Origin: Caballeronia fortuita
Lineage (GTDB): Bacteria > Pseudomonadota > Gammaproteobacteria > Burkholderiales > Burkholderiaceae
Direction of reading: 5' to 3'
Length of the DNA stretch: 64,000 nt
Assembly: GCF_001544835.2 (NCBI RefSeq)
Contig: NZ_FCNX02000003.1
Coordinates: 186,001 to 250,000, forward strand
Position numbers and translations under genes: made by a program. The notes under the pieces are model-generated. The model was not told the DNA's origin, made no database searches, and saw nothing but the letters and a program-made list of their open reading frames with translations. Of this stretch, positions 44,147-53,294 are shown one piece after another (the first letter of the stretch is position 1; each line of letters opens with the position of its first letter).

Positions 44147-44299
44147 ATGACGTCATGCGATGCCAGTGATGCGATTGGTGCGTCTAAGGCAACAGCATGC
44201 GCACGCTCGCGCGTCTACCGAAGCGCGCCGCGCAAACTTACGATGACGTCCACGCCGGTTACGCAAACCGGCGACCTCTCAACCAGGCATGGAGTCATC

Positions 44300-44779
44300 A
44301 TGACGCAGCGAATCAACTATATCCAACAATCGCCGGAGCTGTTCAGGAAGTTCTATGAATTCAGTCAGGCGGTGCGCGAATGCTCGATCGAACAGACGAC
44401 GCGCGATCTCATGACGCTGCGCGCATCGCAGATGAATGGCTGCGCCTTCTGCGTGGATATGCACGTGAAGGAAGCGAAGATTCACGGCGAGCGCGAACTG
44501 CGCACGCATCACGTTGCCATATGGTGCGAGTCGACGCTGTTCTCGCCTCGCGAACGCGCCGCGCTCGCGTGGACCGAAGTATTGACGCGCATTCCCGAGC
44601 ACGGCGTGTCCGACGATCTCTATGCACGCGTGCGCGAGCAGTTCACGGAGAAGGAATTGTCGGACCTGACGTACATCGTCATGGAGATCAATGGATGGAA
44701 TCGCGCTAACGTCGCCTTCCAGACGGTGCCCGGATCGTCCGACAAGGCGTTCGGCCTGGACAAGGCCAACCTGTCGTAA
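44300..44779 (+). CDS. Carboxymuconolactone decarboxylase (AhpD-like) family protein
   Basis: 159 residues with CAFCVDMHVKEA (CxxC and His of the AhpD fold) and WTEVLTRIPEHG. It is probably a thiol-based peroxidase or redox enzyme. It lies 153 bp after the ECF41 sigma gene, the conserved pairing for that sigma group. I start at MTQRINYIQQ; the longer frame from 44147 adds 51 non-conserved residues. I find no ECF41-type promoter in front of it. Confidence 0.87.
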   Translation: MTQRINYIQQSPELFRKFYEFSQAVRECSIEQTTRDLMTLRASQMNGCAFCVDMHVKEAKIHGERELRTHHVAIWCESTLFSPRERAALAWTEVLTRIPEHGVSDDLYARVREQFTEKELSDLTYIVMEINGWNRANVAFQTVPGSSDKAFGLDKANLS

Positions 44780-44817
44780 CGCGCGACGCGCCGTCATTCG
44801 ATCATGGGAGAACGATC

Positions 44818-45222
44818 ATGCAAGGCTTCGAACGCGTGAAGTTTGCGCTCGCGCTCGGATGCGCGGCGCTGGTGAATGCGGCGCAGGCCGCGCCGCAGGC
44901 TATCGTCAAGGAACTGATGACGAAGCCGCTACCCGAATATCCGGGCAAGGAAGCGCTGATGATCAGCGTGGAATATCCGCCGGGCGCGGTCGATCCGGTT
45001 CATCGGCACGACGCGCATGCTTACGTGTATGTGCTCGAAGGCACGATCGTCATGCAGGTAAAAGGCGGCAAGGCCGTAACGCTCAAACCCGGCGACACCT
45101 TCTATGAAGGCCCTGACGATATTCACACGGTCGGCCGCAACGCGAGCAACACGAAGCGCGCAAAGTTCATCGTGCTGCTTCTCAAAGACAAGGACAAGCC
45201 GGTCCTCACACCGGAGAAATAA
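44818..45222 (+). CDS. Exported cupin-domain protein
   Basis: 134 residues with a signal peptide (residues 1-24, ending AQAA) and a single cupin barrel. Metal-binding motif 1 is HRHDAHAYVYVLEG and motif 2 is PGDTFYEGPDDIHTV. GGGAG precedes the ATG. Periplasmic, function unknown. It follows the CMD gene by 38 bp and is likely in the same transcript. Confidence 0.83.
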   Translation: MQGFERVKFALALGCAALVNAAQAAPQAIVKELMTKPLPEYPGKEALMISVEYPPGAVDPVHRHDAHAYVYVLEGTIVMQVKGGKAVTLKPGDTFYEGPDDIHTVGRNASNTKRAKFIVLLLKDKDKPVLTPEK

Positions 45223-45237
45223 AAAATCGGCATGGCG

Positions 45238-45264
45238 TGTCACAAACCGTGCGGCGCAAACGTC
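45238..45264 (+). promoter_or_regulatory. ECF41-type promoter upstream of the LysR gene
   Basis: TGTCACA at 45238-45244 and CGTC at 45261-45264 are separated by 16 bp. This corresponds to the -35/-10 pattern known for ECF41 sigma factors (TGTCACA and CGTC). The LysR start codon lies 33 bp downstream. Recognition by the sigma factor encoded 2 kb upstream is inference. Confidence 0.7.
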
Positions 45265-45297
45265 TTGTGATACAGAGCCACTACGTTTCGTGCCGCC

Positions 45298-46305
45298 ATG
45301 CCATCCGATTTCGCGTGTCATTCCGACGATTCCCTCGCCTATAGCTTCGTGTCGAGTTATGCGGGCGTCGTTTCGTTTCTTGCCGTCGCCAATGAAGGCA
45401 GCTTTGCGAAAGCGAGCGACCGCCTGGGCATCGGCCGTTCCGCCGTCAGCCGCAATGTGCAGAAGCTCGAAGCGCAACTCGATGCCCGTCTCTTCCTTCG
45501 CACGACGCGCAGCACCTCGCTCACGCGCGAGGGCGAACTCTTCTACAAGAACTGCCAGCCGGGCGTGGAGCGCATCGTGCAGGCGCTGGAAGATATGCGC
45601 GAGTTGCGCAACGGGCCGCCGCGCGGACACTTGCGCATCGCATCGGCGCCAGGCTTCGGCCGCAAGGTCGTCGCGCCGCTTCTTGCGGACTTCAACGCGC
45701 GCTATCCGGAAATCGCGCTGGAGCTGCTGCTCAACGATCGCCCGTGCGATTTCACCGCGGAGCGCGTCGATGTCGCATTCCGCGATGGTCATATGGAAGA
45801 TAGCGAGGTCGTCGCAAAGCAATTGATTCCGATGCAGATGATCGTATGCGCTTCGCCTGTCTATGCGCGCATGCATGGGATGCCGCGTCATGTCGATGAT
45901 CTCGACGAACATCGCTGCATCAATTTCCGGACGTCGGCGGGTCGCATCGCCGACTGGACCTTCAAGGTCGATGGCTTCGCTCAGAAGCGCTCGCCCGCCG
46001 CGCGTCAGACGTTCAACGATATCGATCTGATGTTGCAAGCCGTGCTCGATGGACAGGGCATCGCGCAATTGCCCGCGTATCTCGTCTGCGATCAGGTCAA
46101 GGCGGGACGCCTCGTCATGTGTCTTGCGCAACATGCACCCGACGATGGCGGCCACTATCTCTGCTATCTCAGCCGCAAGCATTTGCCCGCGCGCGTGCGC
46201 GTTTTTGTCGATTACATGACCGAACGCACGCGCACACTCGATCTGCACGGGTTCTCGACGATCGTCACGAATACGAACACGCGACAATGGGCACCGGTCG
46301 ATTGA
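45298..46305 (+). CDS. LysR-family regulator
   Basis: 335 residues, longer than usual, with about 22 extra N-terminal residues before the helix-turn-helix (SFAKASDRLGIGRSAVSRNVQKLE). The effector domain follows from about residue 110. It sits behind a predicted ECF41 promoter and is co-directional with the cupin and trehalase genes. Its target cannot be read from the sequence. Confidence 0.85.
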   Translation: MPSDFACHSDDSLAYSFVSSYAGVVSFLAVANEGSFAKASDRLGIGRSAVSRNVQKLEAQLDARLFLRTTRSTSLTREGELFYKNCQPGVERIVQALEDMRELRNGPPRGHLRIASAPGFGRKVVAPLLADFNARYPEIALELLLNDRPCDFTAERVDVAFRDGHMEDSEVVAKQLIPMQMIVCASPVYARMHGMPRHVDDLDEHRCINFRTSAGRIADWTFKVDGFAQKRSPAARQTFNDIDLMLQAVLDGQGIAQLPAYLVCDQVKAGRLVMCLAQHAPDDGGHYLCYLSRKHLPARVRVFVDYMTERTRTLDLHGFSTIVTNTNTRQWAPVD

Positions 46306-46445
46306 AACCATCAGCGATCTGCCCGATGCGCAAGGGTTGCCACCGTCGTGCAAGCGTGCGATCCTTCGCCGTGCTGTGAATAGATCAAAACAAGAACGGC
46401 CCGAGCGAGACCAGTCCGGTTCAATCACCCTTCGGAGGAGTGAGC

Positions 46446-48095
46446 ATGATCGCACTGACATCGCATCGAGCGGCACACGAAGCGTCGCGGCGCTTCCGGT
46501 TCAGGGCATGGGGAATGCTGGGCGCCTCGCTCGTCATGAGCGCGGCGGCGAATCTCGCTTATGCGGATGCACAAAGCGGCTATAAGCTGCTGCCGCCGCC
46601 GAGCGAGCTGTACGGCGATCTGTTCGTCGCCGTGCAGACGCAGGGCGTTTATCCGGATCAGAAGACGTTCGTCGACGCCGTGCCGAAGATCGATCCCGCG
46701 CAGATCGTGCAGGCTTATCATCAGCAGATGTCGGTGCCGGGTTTCTCGCTCAAGAACTTCGTCGCACAATACTTCACGCCGCCCACGGATCAGGTCATCA
46801 CGCCGCCGCCGAATCAGACGCTGCGTGAGCATATCGACTGGCTCTGGCCTGAGCTCACGCGTTTGACAACGACTGCGAACACGCCGGCCAATAGCTCGCT
46901 CATTCCGATGCCCAAGCAATACGTCGTGCCCGGTGGACGTTTTCGCGAAGGCTACTATTGGGATACCTATTTCACGATGCTCGGTCTTCAGGAATCGGGC
47001 CGCGAAGATCTCGTCGACGACATGCTCGATAACTTCGCGTATCTCATCGACACGATCGGGCATATCCCGAATGGCAACCGCACGTATTACGTGAGCCGCT
47101 CACAGCCCCCATTCTTTTCTTATATGGTTGAACTTGCCGCGCGCAAGGAAGGCGGACGCGTCTATCAGAAGTATTTGCCGCAATTGCGCCGCGAATACGG
47201 TTACTGGATGCAGGACGCCGATACGTTGCAGCCGAGCGGCGCGACGCGCAACGTCGTGATGTTGCCCGATAAGACCGTGCTCAACCGCTATTGGGACGAA
47301 CGCGATACGCCGCGTGACGAGTCCTATTCGGAAGACGTTGCCACTGCGAAACTGGTCAAGGATCGTCCGGCGAACGAGGTCTATCGCGACCTGCGCGCGG
47401 CCGCCGAAAGCGGCTGGGATTTCAGCTCGCGCTGGTTCGGAGACAACATGACGCTTGCGACCATCCGCACGACATCGATTATTCCGGTGGATCTGAATAG
47501 CCTGATGTTCCACCTCGAAACGACGATAGCTATCGGATGCGGCGAAGCGCGCGATTTTCGCTGCGTCGGCGAGTTCGTTGGGCGGGCGGCGAAGCGCGCC
47601 ATTGGGATCAACAGATATCTCTGGAACAAGAACGGATACTACGGCGATTACGACTGGAAGCTCGGGCAACCGCGCAATAATCCATCGGCGGCGATGCTTT
47701 ATCCGCTCTTCGCGAATGCGGCGTGGCCCGAACGCGCGCACAAGACTGCACAAACAGTCGAAACGCTTCTGCTGAAACCGGGTGGACTTACGACGACCAC
47801 GTACAACACGACGCAGCAATGGGATGCGCCGAACGGCTGGGCGCCGCTGCACTGGATCGCGGTGCAAGGACTTACGCGTTATGGACGCGGCGACCTCGCG
47901 CAGCAGATAGCCACGCGCTTTCTTGGCGACGTCAATCACGTCTATAAGACGCAGCAAAAGCTCGTGGAGAAGTACATCGTGGAAGGCGAGGGGACGGGCG
48001 GCGGCGGAGGCGGCGAGTATCCGTTGCAGGATGGCTTTGGATGGACGAATGGCGTGACCTTGAAACTGCTCGATCTTTATCCGGGAGCGCAATAA
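46446..48095 (+). CDS. treA: Periplasmic alpha,alpha-trehalase
   Basis: 549 residues with a long signal peptide (to about residue 38) and the glycoside hydrolase family 37 signatures: [15 protein letters not shown] near the N-terminal half and [14 protein letters not shown] near the C-terminus. [20 protein letters not shown] follows. It hydrolyses trehalose to two glucose molecules in the periplasm. GGAGGAG lies five bases before the ATG at 46446; the GTG at 46440 overlaps it. A nearby periplasmic mutarotase would process the released glucose anomers. Confidence 0.95.
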   Translation: MIALTSHRAAHEASRRFRFRAWGMLGASLVMSAAANLAYADAQSGYKLLPPPSELYGDLFVAVQTQGVYPDQKTFVDAVPKIDPAQIVQAYHQQMSVPGFSLKNFVAQYFTPPTDQVITPPPNQTLREHIDWLWPELTRLTTTANTPANSSLIPMPKQYVVPGGRFREGYYWDTYFTMLGLQESGREDLVDDMLDNFAYLIDTIGHIPNGNRTYYVSRSQPPFFSYMVELAARKEGGRVYQKYLPQLRREYGYWMQDADTLQPSGATRNVVMLPDKTVLNRYWDERDTPRDESYSEDVATAKLVKDRPANEVYRDLRAAAESGWDFSSRWFGDNMTLATIRTTSIIPVDLNSLMFHLETTIAIGCGEARDFRCVGEFVGRAAKRAIGINRYLWNKNGYYGDYDWKLGQPRNNPSAAMLYPLFANAAWPERAHKTAQTVETLLLKPGGLTTTTYNTTQQWDAPNGWAPLHWIAVQGLTRYGRGDLAQQIATRFLGDVNHVYKTQQKLVEKYIVEGEGTGGGGGGEYPLQDGFGWTNGVTLKLLDLYPGAQ

Positions 48096-48155
48096 GTTAT
48101 CGAACGGCCGGCGTCGCAGCAATATGCATGCGGCGATGCCGGCTAATGCCAAAGC

Positions 48156-48392
48156 TCAACTTTGCTTCGCCTGCTTGTGCCGACGATACTCCGGAACGGT
48201 CATCCCACCGACGCCCCAGTTATCCATATCCACTTCCTGAATGACGACGAATGTCGTATCGAGCGGCTTGTTCAACACGTCGAGCAATAGCTTGCTTGCG
48301 CCTTCGATGAGTTGCTTCTTTTCTTCGGCGGTGACAGCATTCGCGCCGGGCGTGTGGCCTTCGCGTGTGACCTGAATCGTAACGATCGGCAT
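48156..48392 (-). CDS. 4-oxalocrotonate tautomerase-family protein
   Basis: 78 residues starting Met-Pro (MPIVTIQVTREG), so Pro1 would be the catalytic base. The C-terminal segment DNWGVGGMTVPEYR matches small tautomerases. Natural substrate unknown. It follows the SDR gene on the same strand by 36 bp. Confidence 0.87.
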   Translation of the reverse strand: MPIVTIQVTREGHTPGANAVTAEEKKQLIEGASKLLLDVLNKPLDTTFVVIQEVDMDNWGVGGMTVPEYRRHKQAKQS

Positions 48393-48428
48393 GGCGATCT
48401 CCTTGAGTGGCAGACGGTGAAGAATCGA

Positions 48429-49139
48429 TCAGTGTCCCGCGCTTTGACCGCCATCGACATGCAGAATCTCGCCTGTCACGAAGGGCGCGGAATCGAGGTA
48501 CAACACGGCGTTCGCGATATCGCTCATTTCTCCCATGCGGCCCATCGGATGCAGCGCGCCGAGTGCATCGTGCGTGTCAGGCGCGTGCATCGGCGACTTG
48601 ATGATACCGGGCGACACTGCATTCGCACGAATGCCAGACTTCGCGTATTCGATAGCAAGCGATTTCGTCGCGGCATTCAGACCGCCTTTCGTGAGCGATG
48701 CGAGCACTGAAGGCACGCCGCTCACCGCATGATCGACGAGCGTAGTCGTAATGTTGACGATATGCCCGCTCTTGTTCTTTTCCATCTGCTCGATGGCCAG
48801 TTGTGTGATATTGAAGAAGCCATTCAGGTTCACGTTCAAAAACGCGGCATAGTCGTCCTGCGTATAGTGCGTGAAGGGTTTGGCGATAAAGATGCCCGCA
48901 TTGTTGACGAGCGTATCGATGCGGCCGAATCGCGCGATCGCCGCTTCCACGACACGTTGCGCCGTGGCGCGTTCGCCGATATCGCCCGCGACGGCGATGA
49001 CATTCGAATCGTCCGGCTGCTGAATGGAACGGGCGGTCGCGACGACACGGTAATCTTGCGCGCGAAACGCATTGACGATTTCAGCGCCGATGCCTTGCGA
49101 TGCACCGGTAACGATGACGACCTTGTTTGCGTTGCTCAT
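48429..49139 (-). CDS. SDR-family protein with altered active site
   Basis: 236 residues with nucleotide-binding VIVTGASQGIGAEI and NNAGIF. The classical catalytic Tyr-x-x-x-Lys is replaced by ASLTK (SVLASLTKGGL) and the upstream Ser region reads NITTTL. Lys is kept but the tyrosine is missing, so catalysis may differ or be lost. GAGG lies six bases before the ATG at 49139; the longer frame from 49187 is not supported. It probably forms a two-gene unit with the tautomerase. Confidence 0.83.
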   Translation of the reverse strand: MSNANKVVIVTGASQGIGAEIVNAFRAQDYRVVATARSIQQPDDSNVIAVAGDIGERATAQRVVEAAIARFGRIDTLVNNAGIFIAKPFTHYTQDDYAAFLNVNLNGFFNITQLAIEQMEKNKSGHIVNITTTLVDHAVSGVPSVLASLTKGGLNAATKSLAIEYAKSGIRANAVSPGIIKSPMHAPDTHDALGALHPMGRMGEMSDIANAVLYLDSAPFVTGEILHVDGGQSAGH

Positions 49140-49322
49140 AATGAACCTCGATAGGAATTGAATTGGGCCTATTGCGAACCGGACCAACGGCTCCGATGGG
49201 ACGTAATCTAGGCCTTTCGAGATTCGTTGCGTACACCCGCGATGGACAATCAGTCTTGCACGCGAGGAACAAATGGCTTTCGCAGGAATGGATCAGACGA
49301 ATGAATGCAAGGGAGAAAAGAC

Positions 49323-50045
49323 GTGAGCTTGGGCAACGTAAAGGCATTCGTATTCGATGTATTCGGCACGGTAGTGGACTGGCGCGGCGGCGTCGCGCGC
49401 GAGGCCGCGCCGTTCCTTCAACGTTATGGCGCTGCGGGCGCGCGGCCCGAAGCATTCGCGGATGCATGGCGCAGCCGCTATGTGCCCGCGATGCGAAAGG
49501 TGAGCGGCGGCGAGCGGCCATTCGTTCGCCTCGACGTACTGCATCGCGAGAATCTGCTGGATGTGCTGCCGGAGTTCGGCATCGATCCGAACGACGTTCC
49601 CGCCGAAGCCATCGACGAACTGAACCTTGCATGGCATCGGCTCGATCCGTGGCCGGATTCGATCGAAGGCTTGCGACGGCTCAAGACGCGCTATATCATC
49701 GCGCCGCTTTCGAACGGCAACATCCGGCTGATGGTGGATATGGCAAAGCGCGCGGGATTGCCATGGGATGCGATTCTCGGCGCCGAGATCGCGCAGATCT
49801 ATAAGCCCGACCCGCGAGCCTATCTGCGCACGGCCGACGTGTTGATGATGAAGCCGGAAGAAGTCTGTCTCGTCGCCGCGCATAACGACGATCTCGCAGC
49901 GGCAAGGAAGTGCGGCTTGCGCACGGCATTCGTTGCGCGGCCGTATGAGCGCGGCCCCGGTCAGGCGGTCGACTTGAAAGCCGAAAGCAATTGGGATGTC
50001 GTCGCGAACGACATGAATGAACTGGCCGATGCGGTTCACGCCTGA
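49323..50045 (+). CDS. Haloacid dehalogenase type II (HAD superfamily)
   Basis: 240 residues with HAD motif I FDVFGTVVDW (first Asp is the nucleophile), motif II PLSNGN, motif III Lys in IYKPDPRAY and motif IV AAHNDD. The pattern is that of L-2-haloacid dehalogenases, which hydrolyse 2-haloacids to 2-hydroxyacids; a phosphatase role is possible. The start is GTG at 49323 with GGGAG seven bases upstream. Confidence 0.85.
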   Translation: MSLGNVKAFVFDVFGTVVDWRGGVAREAAPFLQRYGAAGARPEAFADAWRSRYVPAMRKVSGGERPFVRLDVLHRENLLDVLPEFGIDPNDVPAEAIDELNLAWHRLDPWPDSIEGLRRLKTRYIIAPLSNGNIRLMVDMAKRAGLPWDAILGAEIAQIYKPDPRAYLRTADVLMMKPEEVCLVAAHNDDLAAARKCGLRTAFVARPYERGPGQAVDLKAESNWDVVANDMNELADAVHA

Positions 50046-50080
50046 AAGACGCGAGCATCGGCCAGTGAAAAGCGCCTTAA

Positions 50081-50117
50081 CGCGACGTTAAGTGACGTCA
50101 AGCGACGTCAAGCGACG
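50081..50117. repeat. 10-bp tandem repeat between convergent genes
   Basis: Nearly four copies of a 10-bp unit G(C/T)GACGT(C/T)AA run from 50081 to 50117. They cover the last codons and the stop of the leftward DUF1330 gene. Copy-number change would alter that protein's C-terminus only slightly. Confidence 0.6.
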
Positions 50118-50401
50118 CCCTCGACGATGCGAAAATCGCGCACGACGGAATCGCCCAGCACTTCCAGTGCGTGCTGATACGTCGCGCTGTTATAGGCGGT
50201 GACGGCGGCCTCGAGCGAATCGAATTCGATGACGACCGTTCGCTCCAGCGCGCCTTCGCCTTGCGCCTTCGCAGCCACGCCCCGAACCAGCGGGCGGCCG
50301 CCGCCTTCCGAGATCGCTTGTGTCGCGATCTTTGCATATTCGGCAGCCTGATCGGGCTTCATGATCTGCTTGTAGACGCTGACCCAATATCCTTTTGCCA
50401 T
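50108..50401 (-). CDS. DUF1330 family protein
   Basis: 97 residues with a ferredoxin-like dimeric alpha/beta barrel pattern: GYWVSVYKQIMKPDQAAEYAKI, RTVVIEFDSLEAAVTAYNSATYQ and DFRIVEGV. This is DUF1330. Function unknown; related folds are monooxygenases or stress proteins. Confidence 0.88.
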   Translation of the reverse strand: MAKGYWVSVYKQIMKPDQAAEYAKIATQAISEGGGRPLVRGVAAKAQGEGALERTVVIEFDSLEAAVTAYNSATYQHALEVLGDSVVRDFRIVEGVA

Positions 50402-50574
50402 CTGTTATCTCCAGTGTTGAAGGGCGCTTTGCGCCATCAGGCGAACGCAACGCGCTTGTGCGTTCAATCCGCCGGCCAGCATAGCAAATTCTGGATTGTG
50501 CGCGTTTCTGCGAAGAGTGCTTTCCTGCGATAGGGGTTAACCCGAGAGGGTCAGCGTCATAGACTGCTCTCACT

Positions 50575-50600
50575 GCTTCGAACGACACGTAGTTCGAAGC
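50575..50600 (+). other. Leader hairpin upstream of the DUF4148 gene
   Basis: GCTTCGAAC and GTTCGAAGC form a perfect 9-bp stem with an 8-base loop, ending 30 bases before the start codon. It could be an mRNA stability element or an operator. Confidence 0.45.
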
Positions 50601-50629
50601 CAGGCACCTCATAACACTGGAGTTTCATC

Positions 50630-50929
50630 ATGAAGTCGTTCATTCGCGCAGCACTCGTTGCCACCGCTCTCGTCGTTCCCGTCGCTTCGTTCGCTCAAAG
50701 CCAGATCACGCGTGCTCAGGTGCAAGCTGAACTCGTCGAACTGCAGAGCGTCGGTTATCACGTCGGCGACGGCGATCAGGCGCATTATCCGGAAGCGATT
50801 CAGGCGGCCGAAGCCAAGCTCGCCGCACGTCAAGGTGCGACGGCTTACGGCGGCGCGGCTAATGGCACGTCGCAATCGGGCGGCGCGCGCGTGTCGCAAT
50901 CCGATTGGAACGCGATGTACTCGCGCTAA
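50630..50929 (+). CDS. DUF4148 small exported protein
   Basis: 99 residues with a signal peptide ending SFAQS (about residue 23) and the DUF4148 core: ITRAQVQAELVELQSVGYHVG, then YPEAIQAAEAKLAAR. The family is expanded in Burkholderiaceae and its function is unknown. TGGAG precedes the ATG. Confidence 0.9.
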   Translation: MKSFIRAALVATALVVPVASFAQSQITRAQVQAELVELQSVGYHVGDGDQAHYPEAIQAAEAKLAARQGATAYGGAANGTSQSGGARVSQSDWNAMYSR

Positions 50930-50939
50930 AACAAAGCAT

Positions 50940-51821
50940 CTAATCAGCGGCGTATTTGCGATCGAGTTCGTCGAATAGCGGCTTGTTCACGAGCCGCTGA
51001 CGTTCCGCAAAGGGCGCGACGACCGATGGATCTTCATCGAGCCGTCCCTGCGATTTCAATGCGCCGAGTGCGGTCTGCATGCCGCGCACGGCGCTTTGCA
51101 ATGCCGCGTTCGCATAGAGCACGAGGCTGAAACCCAGGCGTTGCAAATCCGCCTGATCCGTCACTGGCGTCTTGCCGCCGATCACGATGTTGATGAGTTG
51201 TGGCGCATCGAGCAGCTTCGGCAGCGATGCGATCTGCTCCGGCGTTTCGATAGCTTCCACGAAGAGAATATCCGCTCCCGCTTCGACGAATGCGCGTGCG
51301 CGTTCGATTGCCGCGTCGAAGCCTTCCACCGCGCAGGCATCGGTGCGCGCAATGATCTGGAAGTTATCGTCTTCACGTGCATCGACGGCGGCGCGTATCT
51401 TGCCTGTCATTTCGGTGGTCGATATCACGGCCTTGCCAGCGAAGTGACCGCATTTCTTCGGCATGACCTGATCTTCCAGCTGGATCGCATCGGCGCCCGC
51501 GCGCTCCAGCGTGCGTACCGTATGGCGCACGTTGAGCGCATTGCCGAACCCCGTATCCGCATCGACGATGAGCGGCAGGTCCACTGCATCGCGAATACGC
51601 GCCGTATGTTCCGCGATTTCCGCGAGGCCCATGAAGCCGAGATCGGGCATGCCGAGCGACATGTTCGTCACGCCCGCACCGGTGATATAGATCGCTTCGA
51701 AGCCGAGATCGGCGGCGACGCGCGCGCTCATCGCATTGAACGCGCCGGGCAAAAGCAGCGCGTTACGTGCGTTGACACGTTCGCGGAAGGCGGCGCGGCG
51801 GCGTGAAGAAGGAGTGGTCAT
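50940..51821 (-). CDS. Isocitrate lyase/PEP mutase family protein
   Basis: 293 residues of the PEP mutase/isocitrate lyase superfamily: YITGAGVTNMSLGMPDLGF, VDADTGFGNALNV for metal binding, EDQVMPKKCGH with the catalytic cysteine loop, and ARTDA. The KKCGH loop points to a lyase such as 2-methylisocitrate lyase, oxaloacetate decarboxylase or a related carboligase. The start was placed at MTTPSSRRRAAF; the longer frame to 51977 has no conservation. Confidence 0.85.
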   Translation of the reverse strand: MTTPSSRRRAAFRERVNARNALLLPGAFNAMSARVAADLGFEAIYITGAGVTNMSLGMPDLGFMGLAEIAEHTARIRDAVDLPLIVDADTGFGNALNVRHTVRTLERAGADAIQLEDQVMPKKCGHFAGKAVISTTEMTGKIRAAVDAREDDNFQIIARTDACAVEGFDAAIERARAFVEAGADILFVEAIETPEQIASLPKLLDAPQLINIVIGGKTPVTDQADLQRLGFSLVLYANAALQSAVRGMQTALGALKSQGRLDEDPSVVAPFAERQRLVNKPLFDELDRKYAAD

Positions 51822-51968
51822 GGCTTCGGTTCCGGGAGAGAGGTTGCGTATTCGGCGTCGATGTACGCGCGCTACGATGATGGTACGACATCCGGCCGCG
51901 CAGAGTCTTTCATGGCGTTTTGATATGCTCGGGACATAGAGCGATGCGTTCGCGCAAAGGAGACACGC

Positions 51969-53147
51969 ATGAATCAACCGTCGAACGATCTGCCTTTACC
52001 GGACGGCATTCGCGCGCGCATGATCGACAACGGCAATGGCTTGTCGATGCATGTGCTCGAGGCCGGATTCGACGCACCCGATCGCCCTTGCATCGTGCTC
52101 TTGCATGGCTTTCCGGAACTCGCGTATAGCTGGCGCAAAGTAATGAAGCCGCTTGCCGATGCGGGCTTTCATGTTATCGCGCCGGACCAGCGAGGTTATG
52201 GGCGCACAGTCGGCGGCACAGCTTTGTTCGATTCCGATCTCGACGAGTTCACCTTTCCGAACCTCGTGCGCGATGTGCTGGGTCTGGTTTCGGCGCTGGG
52301 TTATCGCAGGGTTGCATCGGTTATTGGGCATGATTTCGGTTCGCCTGTGGCAGCGTGGTGCGCGTTGATTCGGCCCGATGTGTTTGCGTCCGTCGTGATG
52401 ATGAGCGCGCCTTTTGCCGGGCCGCCTGCATTCCCGTTCAACACGGCGAAGAACGATGCGAGGCTTGCACGCATCGAAACGGCACCATCGGTCATGGCCG
52501 AAGCGGTTGCGGCCCTCGCTTTGCTGAATCCGCCGCGCAAGCATTACCAATGGTATTACTCGGGTGCACAGGCCAATGAGGACATGTGGCACGCGCCGCA
52601 AGGTCTCGCTGCGTTTCTGCGCGCGTACTATCACGTCAAGAGCGCGGACTGGCCGGGCAATCATCCGCGTCCGCTCGAATCCGTGACGGCCGATCAGCTT
52701 GCGATGCTGCCGACCTATTACGTGATGAATGCCGATGCGACGATGCCGCAAACAGTCGCGGAGTACATGCCGGATGAAGCGAGCATCGCAGCGTGCGCAT
52801 GGCTTCCCGATGCGGATCTGCAAATCTATGCAAGCGAGTATGAACGCACCGGTTTCCAAGGCGGATTGAACTGGTATCGCTGCGGCACCGATCCTCGTTT
52901 TGCCGCCGCATCGCGCACGTGGTCCGGACGCACGATCGACGTGCCCGCATGTTTCATCGCAGGCGCGAGCGATTGGGGCTATTACCAGCGACCGGGGGAT
53001 TTCGAAGCGATGCGCGTGCTGGCCTGCACCAACTTTCGCACGGCGCATTTGATCGAGGGAGCAGGGCATTGGGTTCAGCAAGAGCAGCCGAGTACTGTTG
53101 TCAACCGTATCTTGCGATTCCTGAGACAGGACGTGCCGCCAATCTGA
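51969..53147 (+). CDS. Alpha/beta hydrolase, epoxide hydrolase-like
   Basis: 392 residues with LLHGFPE (oxyanion), APDQRGYG, nucleophile Asp in IGHDFGS and catalytic His in EGAGHWVQQEQP. The Asp nucleophile within GHDFG marks the epoxide hydrolase/haloalkane dehalogenase branch. AAGGAGA lies six bases before the ATG. Confidence 0.87.
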   Translation: MNQPSNDLPLPDGIRARMIDNGNGLSMHVLEAGFDAPDRPCIVLLHGFPELAYSWRKVMKPLADAGFHVIAPDQRGYGRTVGGTALFDSDLDEFTFPNLVRDVLGLVSALGYRRVASVIGHDFGSPVAAWCALIRPDVFASVVMMSAPFAGPPAFPFNTAKNDARLARIETAPSVMAEAVAALALLNPPRKHYQWYYSGAQANEDMWHAPQGLAAFLRAYYHVKSADWPGNHPRPLESVTADQLAMLPTYYVMNADATMPQTVAEYMPDEASIAACAWLPDADLQIYASEYERTGFQGGLNWYRCGTDPRFAAASRTWSGRTIDVPACFIAGASDWGYYQRPGDFEAMRVLACTNFRTAHLIEGAGHWVQQEQPSTVVNRILRFLRQDVPPI

Positions 53148-53294
53148 AGAAAATGTTTCCAGACGTGTCGGAAGTTTCTTCTTGTAAGAGTTGCCATCCG
53201 ACGAGCGGGTTGGCGGAACTTCGCTGAAAACGCATGTGTCCACGGGCCTCGCGGCCTTTTTCGTAGGTCGGCATGAACCGCGAGGAGAGTATCG

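Noticed and set aside
44147-44299. ECF41 promoter in front of the CMD gene
   Set aside because: No TGTCACA-like -35 is present, although CGTC occurs; spacing to any -35-like word does not fit.
53244-53260. Terminator after the epoxide hydrolase gene (GGCC-TCGC-GGCC-TTTTT)
   Set aside because: The stem is only 4 bp; the T-run is suggestive but the structure is too weak to list as a feature.
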